A DNA stretch of 16,207 nucleotides from contig JBDREA010000022.1 of the NCBI GenBank assembly GCA_043820265.1, forward strand, positions 1 to 16,207, written 5' to 3'. The translations under genes and the position numbers were made by a program. Under the pieces are notes generated by a model. That model saw only the letters and a list, made by a program, of their open reading frames with translations. It ran no database searches and had not been told where the DNA came from. Source of the stretch: JBDREA01 sp043820265. Lineage in GTDB: Archaea > Altiarchaeota > Altiarchaeia > IMC4 > JBDREA01. How positions within the stretch are numbered: the first letter of the stretch is position 1; every line of letters begins with the position of its first letter. Of this stretch, positions 1-7,656 are shown piece by piece.

Positions 1-1033
1 TCTCAATGGCAATAAACGACAATAAAAACAATGCCGATGCTGCAGGTAAGAATTCCGCCCCATAAACCAATTTGATGAAAATATCTGATGCCAACGTGAG
101 GCCTAGGATTGCAAGAAGGGAGAAAACAAGGCAGTATTTAAGGGAGTGGGCGAAGATGCTTTCGATTTTTTCTTTTTCATGTCTCTCGTGTGTTTCGGAA
201 AAAAATGAGAAGAGCACCTTAGACGAGATTGGAATCAGTAAGCCAATGGCTGAGACCCACATGAACCCTATGCGATAAAACCCTGCGGCAAGAGTGCTGT
301 CATATACCCCTATTATCAGTGATGAAATCCACTGTAAAAGCAGCACTCCGAGATATCCAAAACTCCCGTAGAAGGTGTATCTTTTGATGCCTGAGAAATC
401 CAACTTAGACTTCTTATCAGATAGTGTTACGCCTCCCAAGAAATAAAGTAGAAGGAGAATCGACAAAAGACCTGCAATCGAAGTTCCAAGGATGACACCC
501 ACATAGTCATGGAAAAGGAATACTAGAAGGACAGAAAAAATTATCCTGAGAGAATGGTACAAAGTATAGGAATAGAGGACTTTCCTATTCATCTGGAGAC
601 CAACAAAAAGGTTTCCCAACAAGACGAACAAGGAGTAAAAAAACACGTAAAGCGCGCTGACCCTAACACCATAGGATAAAGTTGCATCTCCCAGCAGGTG
701 TAATGCAACAAGATCGGATAGGAGGTAAAGCAAAGCAGAGGCAGAAAGCGCCAATACGAGTTGTGTTTTGACGAAAAACCCAACATAGGATTTGACGTTC
801 CCTTTCACTATCCCCGCAGACACGAACTTGACCGCAGTAGTATCAAGGCTGAAAGAAGCCAGAAAAACCCACATATTTGCGAGGGCAAAAACCACGCTGT
901 AGTATCCGAAACCCTCCGCTCCGAGGATCCATGGAAAAATCACGGCCGAACCCACTCCACCGCCGAACATGGCGAGCTTAACGGCCACTCCCCAGATATT
1001 TTCGGTTAATAGTTTCTTATACCAAGGGTCCAT
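1..1033 (-). CDS. Polysaccharide/lipid-linked sugar flippase (Wzx/MATE-like), partial at window edge
   Basis: Reading the minus strand from the ATG at 1033 gives an open frame of 344 codons that runs off the left edge, so the C-terminus is missing. The product is very hydrophobic, with about nine or ten predicted membrane helices separated by short basic loops. The N-terminus (MDPWYKKLLTENIWGVAVKL, then a Gly-rich first helix ending near FPWILGAEGFGYYS) is typical of the Wzx/RfbX branch of the MOP flippase superfamily, where a start helix is followed by a 'lG.e.fG.y' loop. Such proteins flip lipid-linked oligosaccharides across the cytoplasmic membrane. It starts 7 nt after the stop of the glycosyltransferase upstream on the same strand, so the two are probably co-transcribed. 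The family call is from hydropathy and motif recognition; the exact substrate is unknown. I see no frameshift. Confidence 0.75.
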   Translation of the reverse strand, partial: MDPWYKKLLTENIWGVAVKLAMFGGGVGSAVIFPWILGAEGFGYYSVVFALANMWVFLASFSLDTTAVKFVSAGIVKGNVKSYVGFFVKTQLVLALSASALLYLLSDLVALHLLGDATLSYGVRVSALYVFFYSLFVLLGNLFVGLQMNRKVLYSYTLYHSLRIIFSVLLVFLFHDYVGVILGTSIAGLLSILLLLYFLGGVTLSDKKSKLDFSGIKRYTFYGSFGYLGVLLLQWISSLIIGVYDSTLAAGFYRIGFMWVSAIGLLIPISSKVLFSFFSETHERHEKEKIESIFAHSLKYCLVFSLLAILGLTLASDIFIKLVYGAEFLPAASALFLLSFIAIE

Positions 1034-1040
1034 CGTTTTT

Positions 1041-1739
1041 TTAATTGATGCCAAACCTGATCTTTAGAAGGGAAATTGCCATCTTATGCGCGAAAAATAA
1101 CCTGAACGTAGAGAACTTTGTATGCCTCCAAGTAACAGGGGCCTCTAATATCGAATGGCCTTTTTTCCTTAGCCTCCAAAGGAGCTCTACATCAAACTCG
1201 AAACCCTTAGTTCTGATTTCTGATAAGATATCCTCTATTGCTTTTCGACTAAATACCTTCGCTGGACATTGGGTGTCTCTAATATTCAGATAAAAGACTG
1301 TTCTGACAAAGAGATTGAATGCCAGGCTAGACACAATCCTTGCGAGAGGCTGCTTTACAGGAACCTTTGAATCAGGAAGCCTTCTTGAACCAATGACTGC
1401 CTGATTTTTTTCCGTGAGAAGCTCAAAAAGTGATTCAAGATCCTCCGGTTCGACTGCCAAGTCTGCATCAGTAAATCCGATATATTTTCTTTTTGCTATC
1501 TTGAATCCTTCGAGTATTGCCCCGCCTTTCCCTAGTCCTTCGGGGAAAACAACATAAGATATCTGTTTTTGTTTTTTTGCGATCTTTGAAACGATTTCTT
1601 CGGTTCCGTCGACGCACCCGTTCAATATCACAATGATCTCTGAGTCGGAAAAATAATTCGAATACTTCCAAAGCGTACCCTCTATCCTGCGTTCTTCATT
1701 GTAGGCAGGGATGACGATCGAATAATCCTTTTTTTTCAT
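1041..1739 (-). CDS. GT2 glycosyltransferase, dolichyl/polyprenyl-phosphate sugar synthase-like
   Basis: A 232-residue GT-A fold enzyme. Numbering here is from a TTG three codons upstream of the chosen start. Motifs in order: nucleotide-binding start SIVIPAYNEE (10-19), acceptor/base region GLGKGGAI (71-78), metal-binding DADLA (94-98), DTQCPAKVF (158-166), FEFDVELLWR (183-192) and EAPVTWRH (202-209). This set marks the DPM1/ALG5-like branch that transfers a sugar from a nucleotide sugar to dolichyl phosphate on the cytoplasmic face. There is no obvious membrane anchor, and the C-terminal region is amphipathic and basic. I place the start at the ATG at 1739, which has a GGAG just upstream; the TTG at 1748 is the alternative. 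It sits between a B12 radical SAM gene and the flippase gene on the same strand, so it likely makes the lipid-linked sugar for surface glycosylation. Whether it uses glucose or mannose cannot be told. Confidence 0.85.
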   Translation of the reverse strand: MKKKDYSIVIPAYNEERRIEGTLWKYSNYFSDSEIIVILNGCVDGTEEIVSKIAKKQKQISYVVFPEGLGKGGAILEGFKIAKRKYIGFTDADLAVEPEDLESLFELLTEKNQAVIGSRRLPDSKVPVKQPLARIVSSLAFNLFVRTVFYLNIRDTQCPAKVFSRKAIEDILSEIRTKGFEFDVELLWRLRKKGHSILEAPVTWRHTKFSTFRLFFAHKMAISLLKIRFGIN

Positions 1740-1770
1740 GGACTCCAACCAAAAAAAATTGTTTGAGATA

Positions 1771-1790
1771 CTATATTGATTAGATAAAGA
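1771..1790 (-). promoter_or_regulatory. Possible TATA element(s) for the GT2-flippase operon
   Basis: The 76-bp gap between the radical SAM stop and the GT2 start contains, on the minus strand, TCTTTATCTA (1790-1781) and AATATAG (1778-1772), about 33-50 nt upstream of the ATG at 1739. A T-run of eight (minus strand, 1758-1751) lies between these and the start and could equally act as an archaeal U-rich terminator for the upstream gene. Weak evidence based on composition and spacing only. Confidence 0.25.
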
Positions 1791-1824
1791 TAGGCAAAGA
1801 GGTTATTAACCGTCTAGCCTAGAG

Positions 1825-3282
1825 CTACTTCTTCATAAATCCAAGAAGGAACCTGAATCCCTTGAAATACCTTTTAACGTCCTCCCAGGAACGCAGATGC
1901 AATAGCAGATTGATGATGGTTTTAGGTCTAAAATAGAAATCGCGGTTCGCCTTTTTCTCTAATTTCGCGATTTGCTCCTTGTTTTGATAGCCATGGGGGA
2001 TAAAAACCGGCTCCCAACAATTGTATTTTGAATAATCAATCGACTTAGACCCCCATTTTTCTGCATCATCGAACAATTTCGTCCCAGGATAAGGGGTTGT
2101 GATGCAAAATTGAGCATATTCAGGATTCAACTCCTTTGCGAAGTCGATGGTCTTTTGGCCGAGCTCAGGAGTTTCGCCCGGTAAAGCAATCATAAATGAC
2201 GCCCTGACCTCTATGCCCACCTCCTTGCACCAGCGGTTGGCATTCCGGATATCAGCTAAGGTTATACCCTTATTGATGTTATCGAGCAACTGCTGGTCTC
2301 CGGACTCAAAGCCGAAGAATATGTTCCAGCAACCCGCCTCCCTCATCTTTTGCAGAAGAGGTTTCGTCACAGAGTCCGCTCTCGCATAACACGTCCAGGT
2401 AATGTCAACGTTCCTACCTATCAGATCATCGCAGAATTCGTTCATCCAGTCCTTGTTTGTGGTCATCATGTCGTCCCAGAAGGAAATCTCTCTCGCACCA
2501 TACCTTTTTTTTAGGGTGCTGATTTCATCAACAACTTTTTTCGGGCTCCTAGCCCTTATCTTGCGGCCGAATATAGCATTGTTGGAGCAGAAGCTGCAGT
2601 TGTAGGGGCACCCCCTTATAACGACCATGTGGACTACAGGCTTCCTCTTATACTGATTTGGGAGGGGAATATATTTTTCTATTGGAACAAAATCTCGTGC
2701 CGGAAAAGGGAGGGAATCCAAGTCCTTTATCAGGGCCCTGGTTTTGGTAACCTCGATTTCCCCATCTTTGTGAAAGTATATGCCGTCGATATTTTTTAGT
2801 TTTTTATAGTTATGTAAAAAAGCTTTTTGATCGTATTTTTCTTGCTTCAAGGATTTCATCAGCTCGATTATCGTGACCTCACCCTCCCCCACCACCCCTA
2901 TATCAAAGCATTTATATCTTTTCCTGTCTTCTTCGCTCATGATGGTTACATGGTGTCCTCCAAGGAGAATGAGTGTGTCAGGAAACTTCTTTTTTATGCT
3001 ATCAGCGCATTCAACTGCCCTGTGGAATATCGGGGTGATCGCTGAAAGTCCGATCACCTTTGGCTTTTTTTCTCCGATGTATTTGTTGACCTCCTCGAGT
3101 CCCCACCCATTTATGAGGGAATCGATTACATCGACGGAGTAGCCCTCGTTTCTTAGGACTGCAGCAAGAGAAAGTATTCCGAGAGGCGGAAGGTGTCCCC
3201 CAACGTCTCCGACGTCTCTTTGCCCGTATCTCTCATCGACTGAAAGAGGCGGATACACCAACAGTATGTCTAGTTCTGTCAT
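1825..3282 (-). CDS. B12-binding-domain radical SAM protein
   Basis: A 485-residue protein with an N-terminal cobalamin-binding Rossmann domain (about 1-150: DILLVYPP at 5-12, PPLGILSLAAVL at 32-43, ILLGGHH at 105-111, VVGEGE at 130-135). A radical SAM domain follows, with the cluster motif CPYNCSFC (C225, C229, C232) and the downstream elements FWDD and FGFESG typical of this superfamily. The DxHxxG lower-ligand motif of base-off B12 proteins is not apparent, as is usual in this class. The family includes class B methylases and ring or sugar-modifying enzymes (BchE-like, P-methylases). The reaction cannot be deduced from sequence. Its position upstream of GT2 and flippase genes, and divergent to a GT39 gene, suggests modification of a surface glycan or lipid; that is inference. 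The ATG at 3282 lies just where a transcript from the TATA box at 3305-3312 would begin. Confidence 0.85.
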   Translation of the reverse strand: MTELDILLVYPPLSVDERYGQRDVGDVGGHLPPLGILSLAAVLRNEGYSVDVIDSLINGWGLEEVNKYIGEKKPKVIGLSAITPIFHRAVECADSIKKKFPDTLILLGGHHVTIMSEEDRKRYKCFDIGVVGEGEVTIIELMKSLKQEKYDQKAFLHNYKKLKNIDGIYFHKDGEIEVTKTRALIKDLDSLPFPARDFVPIEKYIPLPNQYKRKPVVHMVVIRGCPYNCSFCSNNAIFGRKIRARSPKKVVDEISTLKKRYGAREISFWDDMMTTNKDWMNEFCDDLIGRNVDITWTCYARADSVTKPLLQKMREAGCWNIFFGFESGDQQLLDNINKGITLADIRNANRWCKEVGIEVRASFMIALPGETPELGQKTIDFAKELNPEYAQFCITTPYPGTKLFDDAEKWGSKSIDYSKYNCWEPVFIPHGYQNKEQIAKLEKKANRDFYFRPKTIINLLLHLRSWEDVKRYFKGFRFLLGFMKK

Positions 3283-3304
3283 TTCCTTCTTAAGATAACT
3301 TCTG

Positions 3305-3312
3305 TATAAATA
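3305..3312 (-). promoter_or_regulatory. TATA box for the B12 radical SAM gene
   Basis: Minus-strand ATATTTATA centred about 26 nt upstream of the ATG at 3282. This is the archaeal TATA-to-start distance, implying a leaderless or nearly leaderless mRNA. An AAGAAGGAA directly abuts the ATG and is too close for a standard Shine-Dalgarno site, which fits leaderless initiation. On the opposite strand an AATAAATAT at 3323-3331 could serve the divergent GT39 gene, but it is about 50 nt from that start and less convincing. Confidence 0.45.
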
Positions 3313-3378
3313 TCACACCTTCAATAAATATCGATGAATTATCAGAAAAAAGAATAACCATTGATCTGAAGAAAAACG

Positions 3379-5034
3379 ATGGACGGTAAAGGTAAAAAGT
3401 TACTGCTGCTGGTTTTGGTCATTTCCCTTGCCGTCCGTTTATGGGACATCGACAAACCGGTGGAAATCATCGACGAATCGACATATTACCGGGCAGGTCT
3501 TGTCTATTGGTTCAATATCGTGAACCTGGATTTCAAAAGAGAATCCTGGATGGTAAATGAAGAGCATCCGCCCCTTGCAAAATATATTTATGGGTTTGCC
3601 AATGGAGCCTACTTGTTCACAAAACATCCTGAATTGATCAGTAGCGGATATGATCGAGCATTAGAGATACTTGGCGAGGAAAAATATGTTATCCCAGGCA
3701 GGTTTTTTTCCGCTTTTATGGGGGCTTTAACGTGCGGTATAGTGTTTCTTTTGGGTGTGGAGCTATTTGATAGGAAGACCGGTCTTTTGGCTTCGCTGAT
3801 TTTGTGTTTTTTTCCGTCTTTTATAGCGCACACGAAGCTTGCAACAATGGATTCTCCGGTGGTTTTTTTCTCGACGGTAGTAGTGTATTTTTTTGTTTTG
3901 GCAATGGGTCGGAAGCGAAATAACGGATATTATCTTGTTGCAGCCCTATTTGGTGGATTAGCCCTTTCCTCTAAACTTAACGCCATTCTCCTAATCGCTC
4001 TGCTACCTATCTTCTATCACATCAGGTACTCGAAGGATTCAGATTACAGAATTTGGACTACTTGGCCGACTTATCTCAAACTCTTCCCCTTAATCTGCTT
4101 TGCGATTTTGTTTTTGATCTGGCCTTGGCTTTGGAGCAATCCCGTATTGAACTTCCAGCATTCCTTCTTGCACTGGTCTGAACACCAAATCCCAAAAGAA
4201 TACTTTCTTGGGAAGTACTCAAATTTACCTATCCATTACTTTCTAGTTTATCTTCCCGTAACAACCCCCACCCTGTTGATGTTGCTACTATTTCCAGCCT
4301 TTATGAAACTAGTGCAAACTCGGGACAAGAATATTTTCTTGGTTATAGCATGGATGATATTGATTCTATTATTCCATTCGCCTTTGAGGATGAAACAGGA
4401 CGGAGTAAGGTACATTCTAATGATTTACCCCCCTCTTTCACTCCTAATTTCTGTCGGCGCATGGCATCTTAGCTCCTTCATATCTTCCCGATTAAAGGGT
4501 ATTAAACAAGCCAACTTAGACCTGGCTGTTGGAGGACTGCTTGTATTTTATCTTTTAATCTCAGCCGCATTAATCCACCCCTACTACCTGGACTACTACA
4601 ATGGCCTGGTCGGAGGACCAAAGGGGGTCTATGAAGGGAGACTTTTCGAATTCGGATGGTTTGGAGAGGGAGTCGGAGAATCAGTCACTTACGTAAATGA
4701 GAATGCTCCGGAGAAATCCAGTGTAGCATACTTATTGACCCAGGATCTGGCGGCCCCAAAGGTCAGAAACGACCTCGATGTGTTTGGGGGCTTTCCCGGA
4801 AGGACTTTCTCTCAGGAAAACAACTGGAGCTTCATCCCAAGCTCAAATCAAGCCTATGAGAGCCTGACTCAAAGCGGAAGGCTTCCGGATTATCTGGTCG
4901 TCAATACGGCATACCGCTGGAACAACTTGGAGCAGAGCAGGGTTGTGGAGGACATATTGGAAAAAGAGTATACACTGGAAAAATCGTTTTTAGTGGATGG
5001 AGCCCCTTTATCCCAGATCTACAGAAAAAAATGA
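3379..5034 (+). CDS. GT39-family membrane glycosyltransferase (PMT/ArnT-like)
   Basis: A 551-residue integral membrane protein. After a first transmembrane helix (about 8-22) comes an extracytoplasmic loop with the acidic pair D32-E33 (DESTYY) and the motif EEHPPLAKY (61-69). These are the signature catalytic loop of dolichyl-phosphate-sugar-dependent GT-C enzymes of the PMT_2/GT39 type. Around ten further hydrophobic helices follow (to about residue 400), then a roughly 140-residue soluble C-terminal domain. Such enzymes take a sugar from a lipid-phosphate donor and transfer it to protein or lipid on the outer face. The donor could be made by the GT2 enzyme encoded nearby. Its stop codon overlaps the lipS2 start by 4 bp (ATGA), so translation is probably coupled. 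The acceptor is unknown; family call is firm. Confidence 0.85.
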   Translation: MDGKGKKLLLLVLVISLAVRLWDIDKPVEIIDESTYYRAGLVYWFNIVNLDFKRESWMVNEEHPPLAKYIYGFANGAYLFTKHPELISSGYDRALEILGEEKYVIPGRFFSAFMGALTCGIVFLLGVELFDRKTGLLASLILCFFPSFIAHTKLATMDSPVVFFSTVVVYFFVLAMGRKRNNGYYLVAALFGGLALSSKLNAILLIALLPIFYHIRYSKDSDYRIWTTWPTYLKLFPLICFAILFLIWPWLWSNPVLNFQHSFLHWSEHQIPKEYFLGKYSNLPIHYFLVYLPVTTPTLLMLLLFPAFMKLVQTRDKNIFLVIAWMILILLFHSPLRMKQDGVRYILMIYPPLSLLISVGAWHLSSFISSRLKGIKQANLDLAVGGLLVFYLLISAALIHPYYLDYYNGLVGGPKGVYEGRLFEFGWFGEGVGESVTYVNENAPEKSSVAYLLTQDLAAPKVRNDLDVFGGFPGRTFSQENNWSFIPSSNQAYESLTQSGRLPDYLVVNTAYRWNNLEQSRVVEDILEKEYTLEKSFLVDGAPLSQIYRKK

Positions 5035-6077
5035 ACGAAAGCCCAGAATATGTTCGTTTGAGTTGGGCTGCGGCGATGACGCTTGGATTTGAGCCTGGGA
5101 GGTTCTATCGGGATGCTAAACTTTACTGCATAAATCTACTTTTAACCTACAACGACGGTTGTAAAGGTTCATGTTCGTACTGCGGACTTGCAGCGAATCG
5201 TAGGGAGGAATTCAAAAGCTCAGTGGATTCCCAAAGTTTCATCCGAGTAGGTTGGCCGACTTATCCCATTGAAGAAGTAGCTTCTCGTATCCCAAAAGTT
5301 TCACACGCTGAGAGAGTATGCGTTTCGATGGTAACTCACCCCCGCGCTTACAAAGACACCTTAACAGTTCTTGAAACAGTTTCCTCAAAATCTAACATCC
5401 TACTCTCGGCCCTCATCACGCCCACCCTTGTTTCAAAGCGGATTCAGTTTGAGGAACTCCGAGACGCTGGAGTCGATTGGATTGGGATAGCAACAGATAC
5501 AGCGACAAATGGACTATTCGACAAGCTTCGAGGAGCAGGAGTTAATGGACCTCATCGCTGGGAAAACTATTGGGAAGCTATCGAGAATGCAACGAGAGCG
5601 TTTGAGGGGGTTAGCGTCCACCTGGTTGCTGGTCTCGGAGAAACAGAAAAAGAGATGGTTGGAGCAATCCAGAAAGCCAGAGATTTAGGGGGAGACCCCC
5701 ATCTGTTTTCCTTTTACCCGGAAGAGGGGAGTGCAATGGAGTCCCACCCACAGTTCCCCAACTCAGCCTATAAAAGACTTCAATTGGCAAGGTATTTGAT
5801 TGTGAATGACTTAGTAAGAAGTGATCAACTAGGATTTGATGGGGGCGAAAGGATCTTGGACTTTGGAGTAGAAGGTGGGATAATAGATGATGCGATTAAC
5901 TCAGGGACTCCATTCACTACCAACGGTTGCCCGGGGAAAAACGGCGAAGTAGCCTGCAATAGACCTTATAGTAATTGCACACCCAGACAAGCAGCGGCAG
6001 GGGAGCTGAGAAACTATCCTTTTCACCCAACAGTGGAGGATATCCAAAATATCAAACAAGAACTAAAAACCTATTGA
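5031..6077 (+). CDS. lipS2: Lipoyl synthase subunit LipS2 (radical SAM)
   Basis: A 348-residue radical SAM protein. LLTYNDGCKGSCSYCGLAAN carries the SAM-binding [4Fe-4S] cysteines C44, C48 and C51 with the YCGL continuation. A second cysteine group near the C-terminus (C300, C309, C316 around CNRPY) is a candidate ligand set for an auxiliary cluster that would donate sulfur. LipS2, paired with LipS1, replaces LipA in many archaea and some bacteria: each protein is thought to insert one sulfur into a protein-bound octanoyl chain. The family was long annotated as BioB-like radical SAM. The assignment rests on motif shape and on the unmistakable neighbourhood: a lipoate ligase 1 bp downstream and LipS1 and LipT-like genes converging. 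It overlaps the GT39 stop by 4 bp and lacks its own promoter. A biotin synthase is much less likely, as no other biotin gene is present. Confidence 0.8.
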   Translation: MNESPEYVRLSWAAAMTLGFEPGRFYRDAKLYCINLLLTYNDGCKGSCSYCGLAANRREEFKSSVDSQSFIRVGWPTYPIEEVASRIPKVSHAERVCVSMVTHPRAYKDTLTVLETVSSKSNILLSALITPTLVSKRIQFEELRDAGVDWIGIATDTATNGLFDKLRGAGVNGPHRWENYWEAIENATRAFEGVSVHLVAGLGETEKEMVGAIQKARDLGGDPHLFSFYPEEGSAMESHPQFPNSAYKRLQLARYLIVNDLVRSDQLGFDGGERILDFGVEGGIIDDAINSGTPFTTNGCPGKNGEVACNRPYSNCTPRQAAAGELRNYPFHPTVEDIQNIKQELKTY

Positions 6078-6078
6078 C

Positions 6079-7656
6079 ATGAACTGGAGACTACTGGATT
6101 TTGGACCTCTGACCGCGGCTGAAAACATTGCCTGGGATAAGTCGCTACTTGTTTCAAGCTCAAACGGCAAATCCTCGCCTACTCTTCGTTTTCTACAATT
6201 TAAACCGAACGCAGTTCTTGTCGGACGCCATCAGAGAGTCGAAGATGAAGTTCGAACCGAGTACTGTAGGCAAAAGCAGATCGACGTCAATAGAAGAATC
6301 ACTGGAGGTGGTGCGATATTTTTCGATGAAACTCAACTAGGATGGGAGATTATCGCTAATCGAGGATTATTGAAGGGGAAATCTATTGAGCAGGCATATG
6401 AGTATCTATCCGCTCCGGTCGTAACCGCATTGAATAACCTAGGCATTAATGCTTCTTTTCGAGCGGTAAACGACATCGAAGTCAAAGGGCGAAAGATTTC
6501 AGGGACAGGCGGGGCGACAGATAAAGATGCATTTCTATTCCAGGGGACATTGCTCACCGACTTTCCAGTCGAAGAGATGATAAAGAGTCTTCGTATTCCA
6601 GTGAAAAAACTCCAAGACAAGGAGACACAATCATTAAAGGAAAGAGTGACGTGGCTGAACCGAGAACTTGATGAACCACATACCCTAAATGATCTAAAAA
6701 AAGCACTAGCGGATTCTTTCTCAACTCAGCTCAAGGTAGAGATCCAAGAAGGAGAAATTAATTATGATGAGAAGGGACTCTTTCAGCGACACTTCCAGGA
6801 GGTTTCATCAGATGAATGGATATATCCTAAAAGGATGAGAACTCAAAGCAGCAATTTCTTCACCGCATCTCTAAAAGCTAGGGGAGGATTGATTCGGGTT
6901 GCAACCTCGATTAAGTCCCCTAGCCCAAGATTGCAGAGCACACTATTCACCGGCGACTTCCACATCCAACCTGAAAGGTTTGTCTGCGACCTTGAAGCAA
7001 AGTTGAAAAATGCTAAAGCCTCGCCTGATGAGATCGAAAGTATAATTAAGAAAACATTCAAGCAAACAAATCTAGAAGCTCCTGGAATTTCACATTCAGA
7101 TTTCTCTTCGGTTCTTCTTAACGCAATCGAAAAACAAACACTAACAGGATATGGGCTAACACCAAGTGAAGCAGATAAGATAATGTTGGTTGGAATCACC
7201 TTTAAAAAATGGCTTACCCTTCCAGTATCTCTCGTACTTGTTCCTTATTGCTCTAAGAAGCCAGATTGCGATTACCGTGAAAGAGAGGATTGTGTAGCCT
7301 GTGGACAATGCTCAGCAGGCGACTTATACTCCGTCTCTGAAAGATTAGATTGTGACGCTGTCGGTGTTTGTTCGTTTGAACACCTCATGGAAAACCTCAA
7401 AAGGGCAAAGCGAAACGGGATCCAATCATACTTCGGATTATGTTGCACGCCCTTCTACGAGAAACATCAACCGGAACTTGAAGAAATTGGAATCCCAGGG
7501 CTCCTAATCGACATAGAAGGTGAGACTTGCTACGACCTAGGCCTTGAAAAAATGGCCCACCTCGGAAGATTTGAAAGCCAAACCGAACTACCCCTAACGT
7601 TGATAGAAAAAGTCCTCGTCTTGAAATCCAAACAAAACAAGGCTATTCCCTCTTAG
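6079..7656 (+). CDS. Lipoate/octanoate-protein ligase with LplB-like domain fused to DUF116
   Basis: A 525-residue three-part protein. Residues 1-230 are a biotin/lipoate ligase catalytic domain: VGRHQ (48-52), the lipoyl-AMP loop RRITGGGAIFF (72-82), GRKISGTGG with the catalytic lysine K139 (137-145), and FQGTLL (154-159). Residues about 255-355 match the accessory LplB-like domain (GLIRVATSIKSP, LFTGDF), so the pair resembles the single-chain sLpl(AB) ligases that accompany LipS1/LipS2. Residues about 380-490 form a DUF116 domain rich in cysteines: C391, C397, C405, C408, C411 (DCVACGQC), C425, C431, C455-C456 (GLCC) and C484 (GETC). The ligase should adenylate octanoate or lipoate and attach it to a lysine of an acceptor protein. 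DUF116 has no firm function; its CxxCxxC points to metal or Fe-S binding (inference). It starts 1 bp after the lipS2 stop and overlaps the 3' end of the opposite flavoprotein gene by 14 bp. Confidence 0.85.
   Translation: MNWRLLDFGPLTAAENIAWDKSLLVSSSNGKSSPTLRFLQFKPNAVLVGRHQRVEDEVRTEYCRQKQIDVNRRITGGGAIFFDETQLGWEIIANRGLLKGKSIEQAYEYLSAPVVTALNNLGINASFRAVNDIEVKGRKISGTGGATDKDAFLFQGTLLTDFPVEEMIKSLRIPVKKLQDKETQSLKERVTWLNRELDEPHTLNDLKKALADSFSTQLKVEIQEGEINYDEKGLFQRHFQEVSSDEWIYPKRMRTQSSNFFTASLKARGGLIRVATSIKSPSPRLQSTLFTGDFHIQPERFVCDLEAKLKNAKASPDEIESIIKKTFKQTNLEAPGISHSDFSSVLLNAIEKQTLTGYGLTPSEADKIMLVGITFKKWLTLPVSLVLVPYCSKKPDCDYREREDCVACGQCSAGDLYSVSERLDCDAVGVCSFEHLMENLKRAKRNGIQSYFGLCCTPFYEKHQPELEEIGIPGLLIDIEGETCYDLGLEKMAHLGRFESQTELPLTLIEKVLVLKSKQNKAIPS

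Noticed and set aside
589..1009. Small reading frames on both strands within the left-edge flippase
   Set aside because: They are shadows; the continuous minus-strand frame from 1033 encodes a coherent multi-helix membrane protein.
5031..6077. Biotin synthase (BioB)
   Set aside because: Motif context and four neighbouring lipoate-type genes point to LipS2; no other biotin gene is present.
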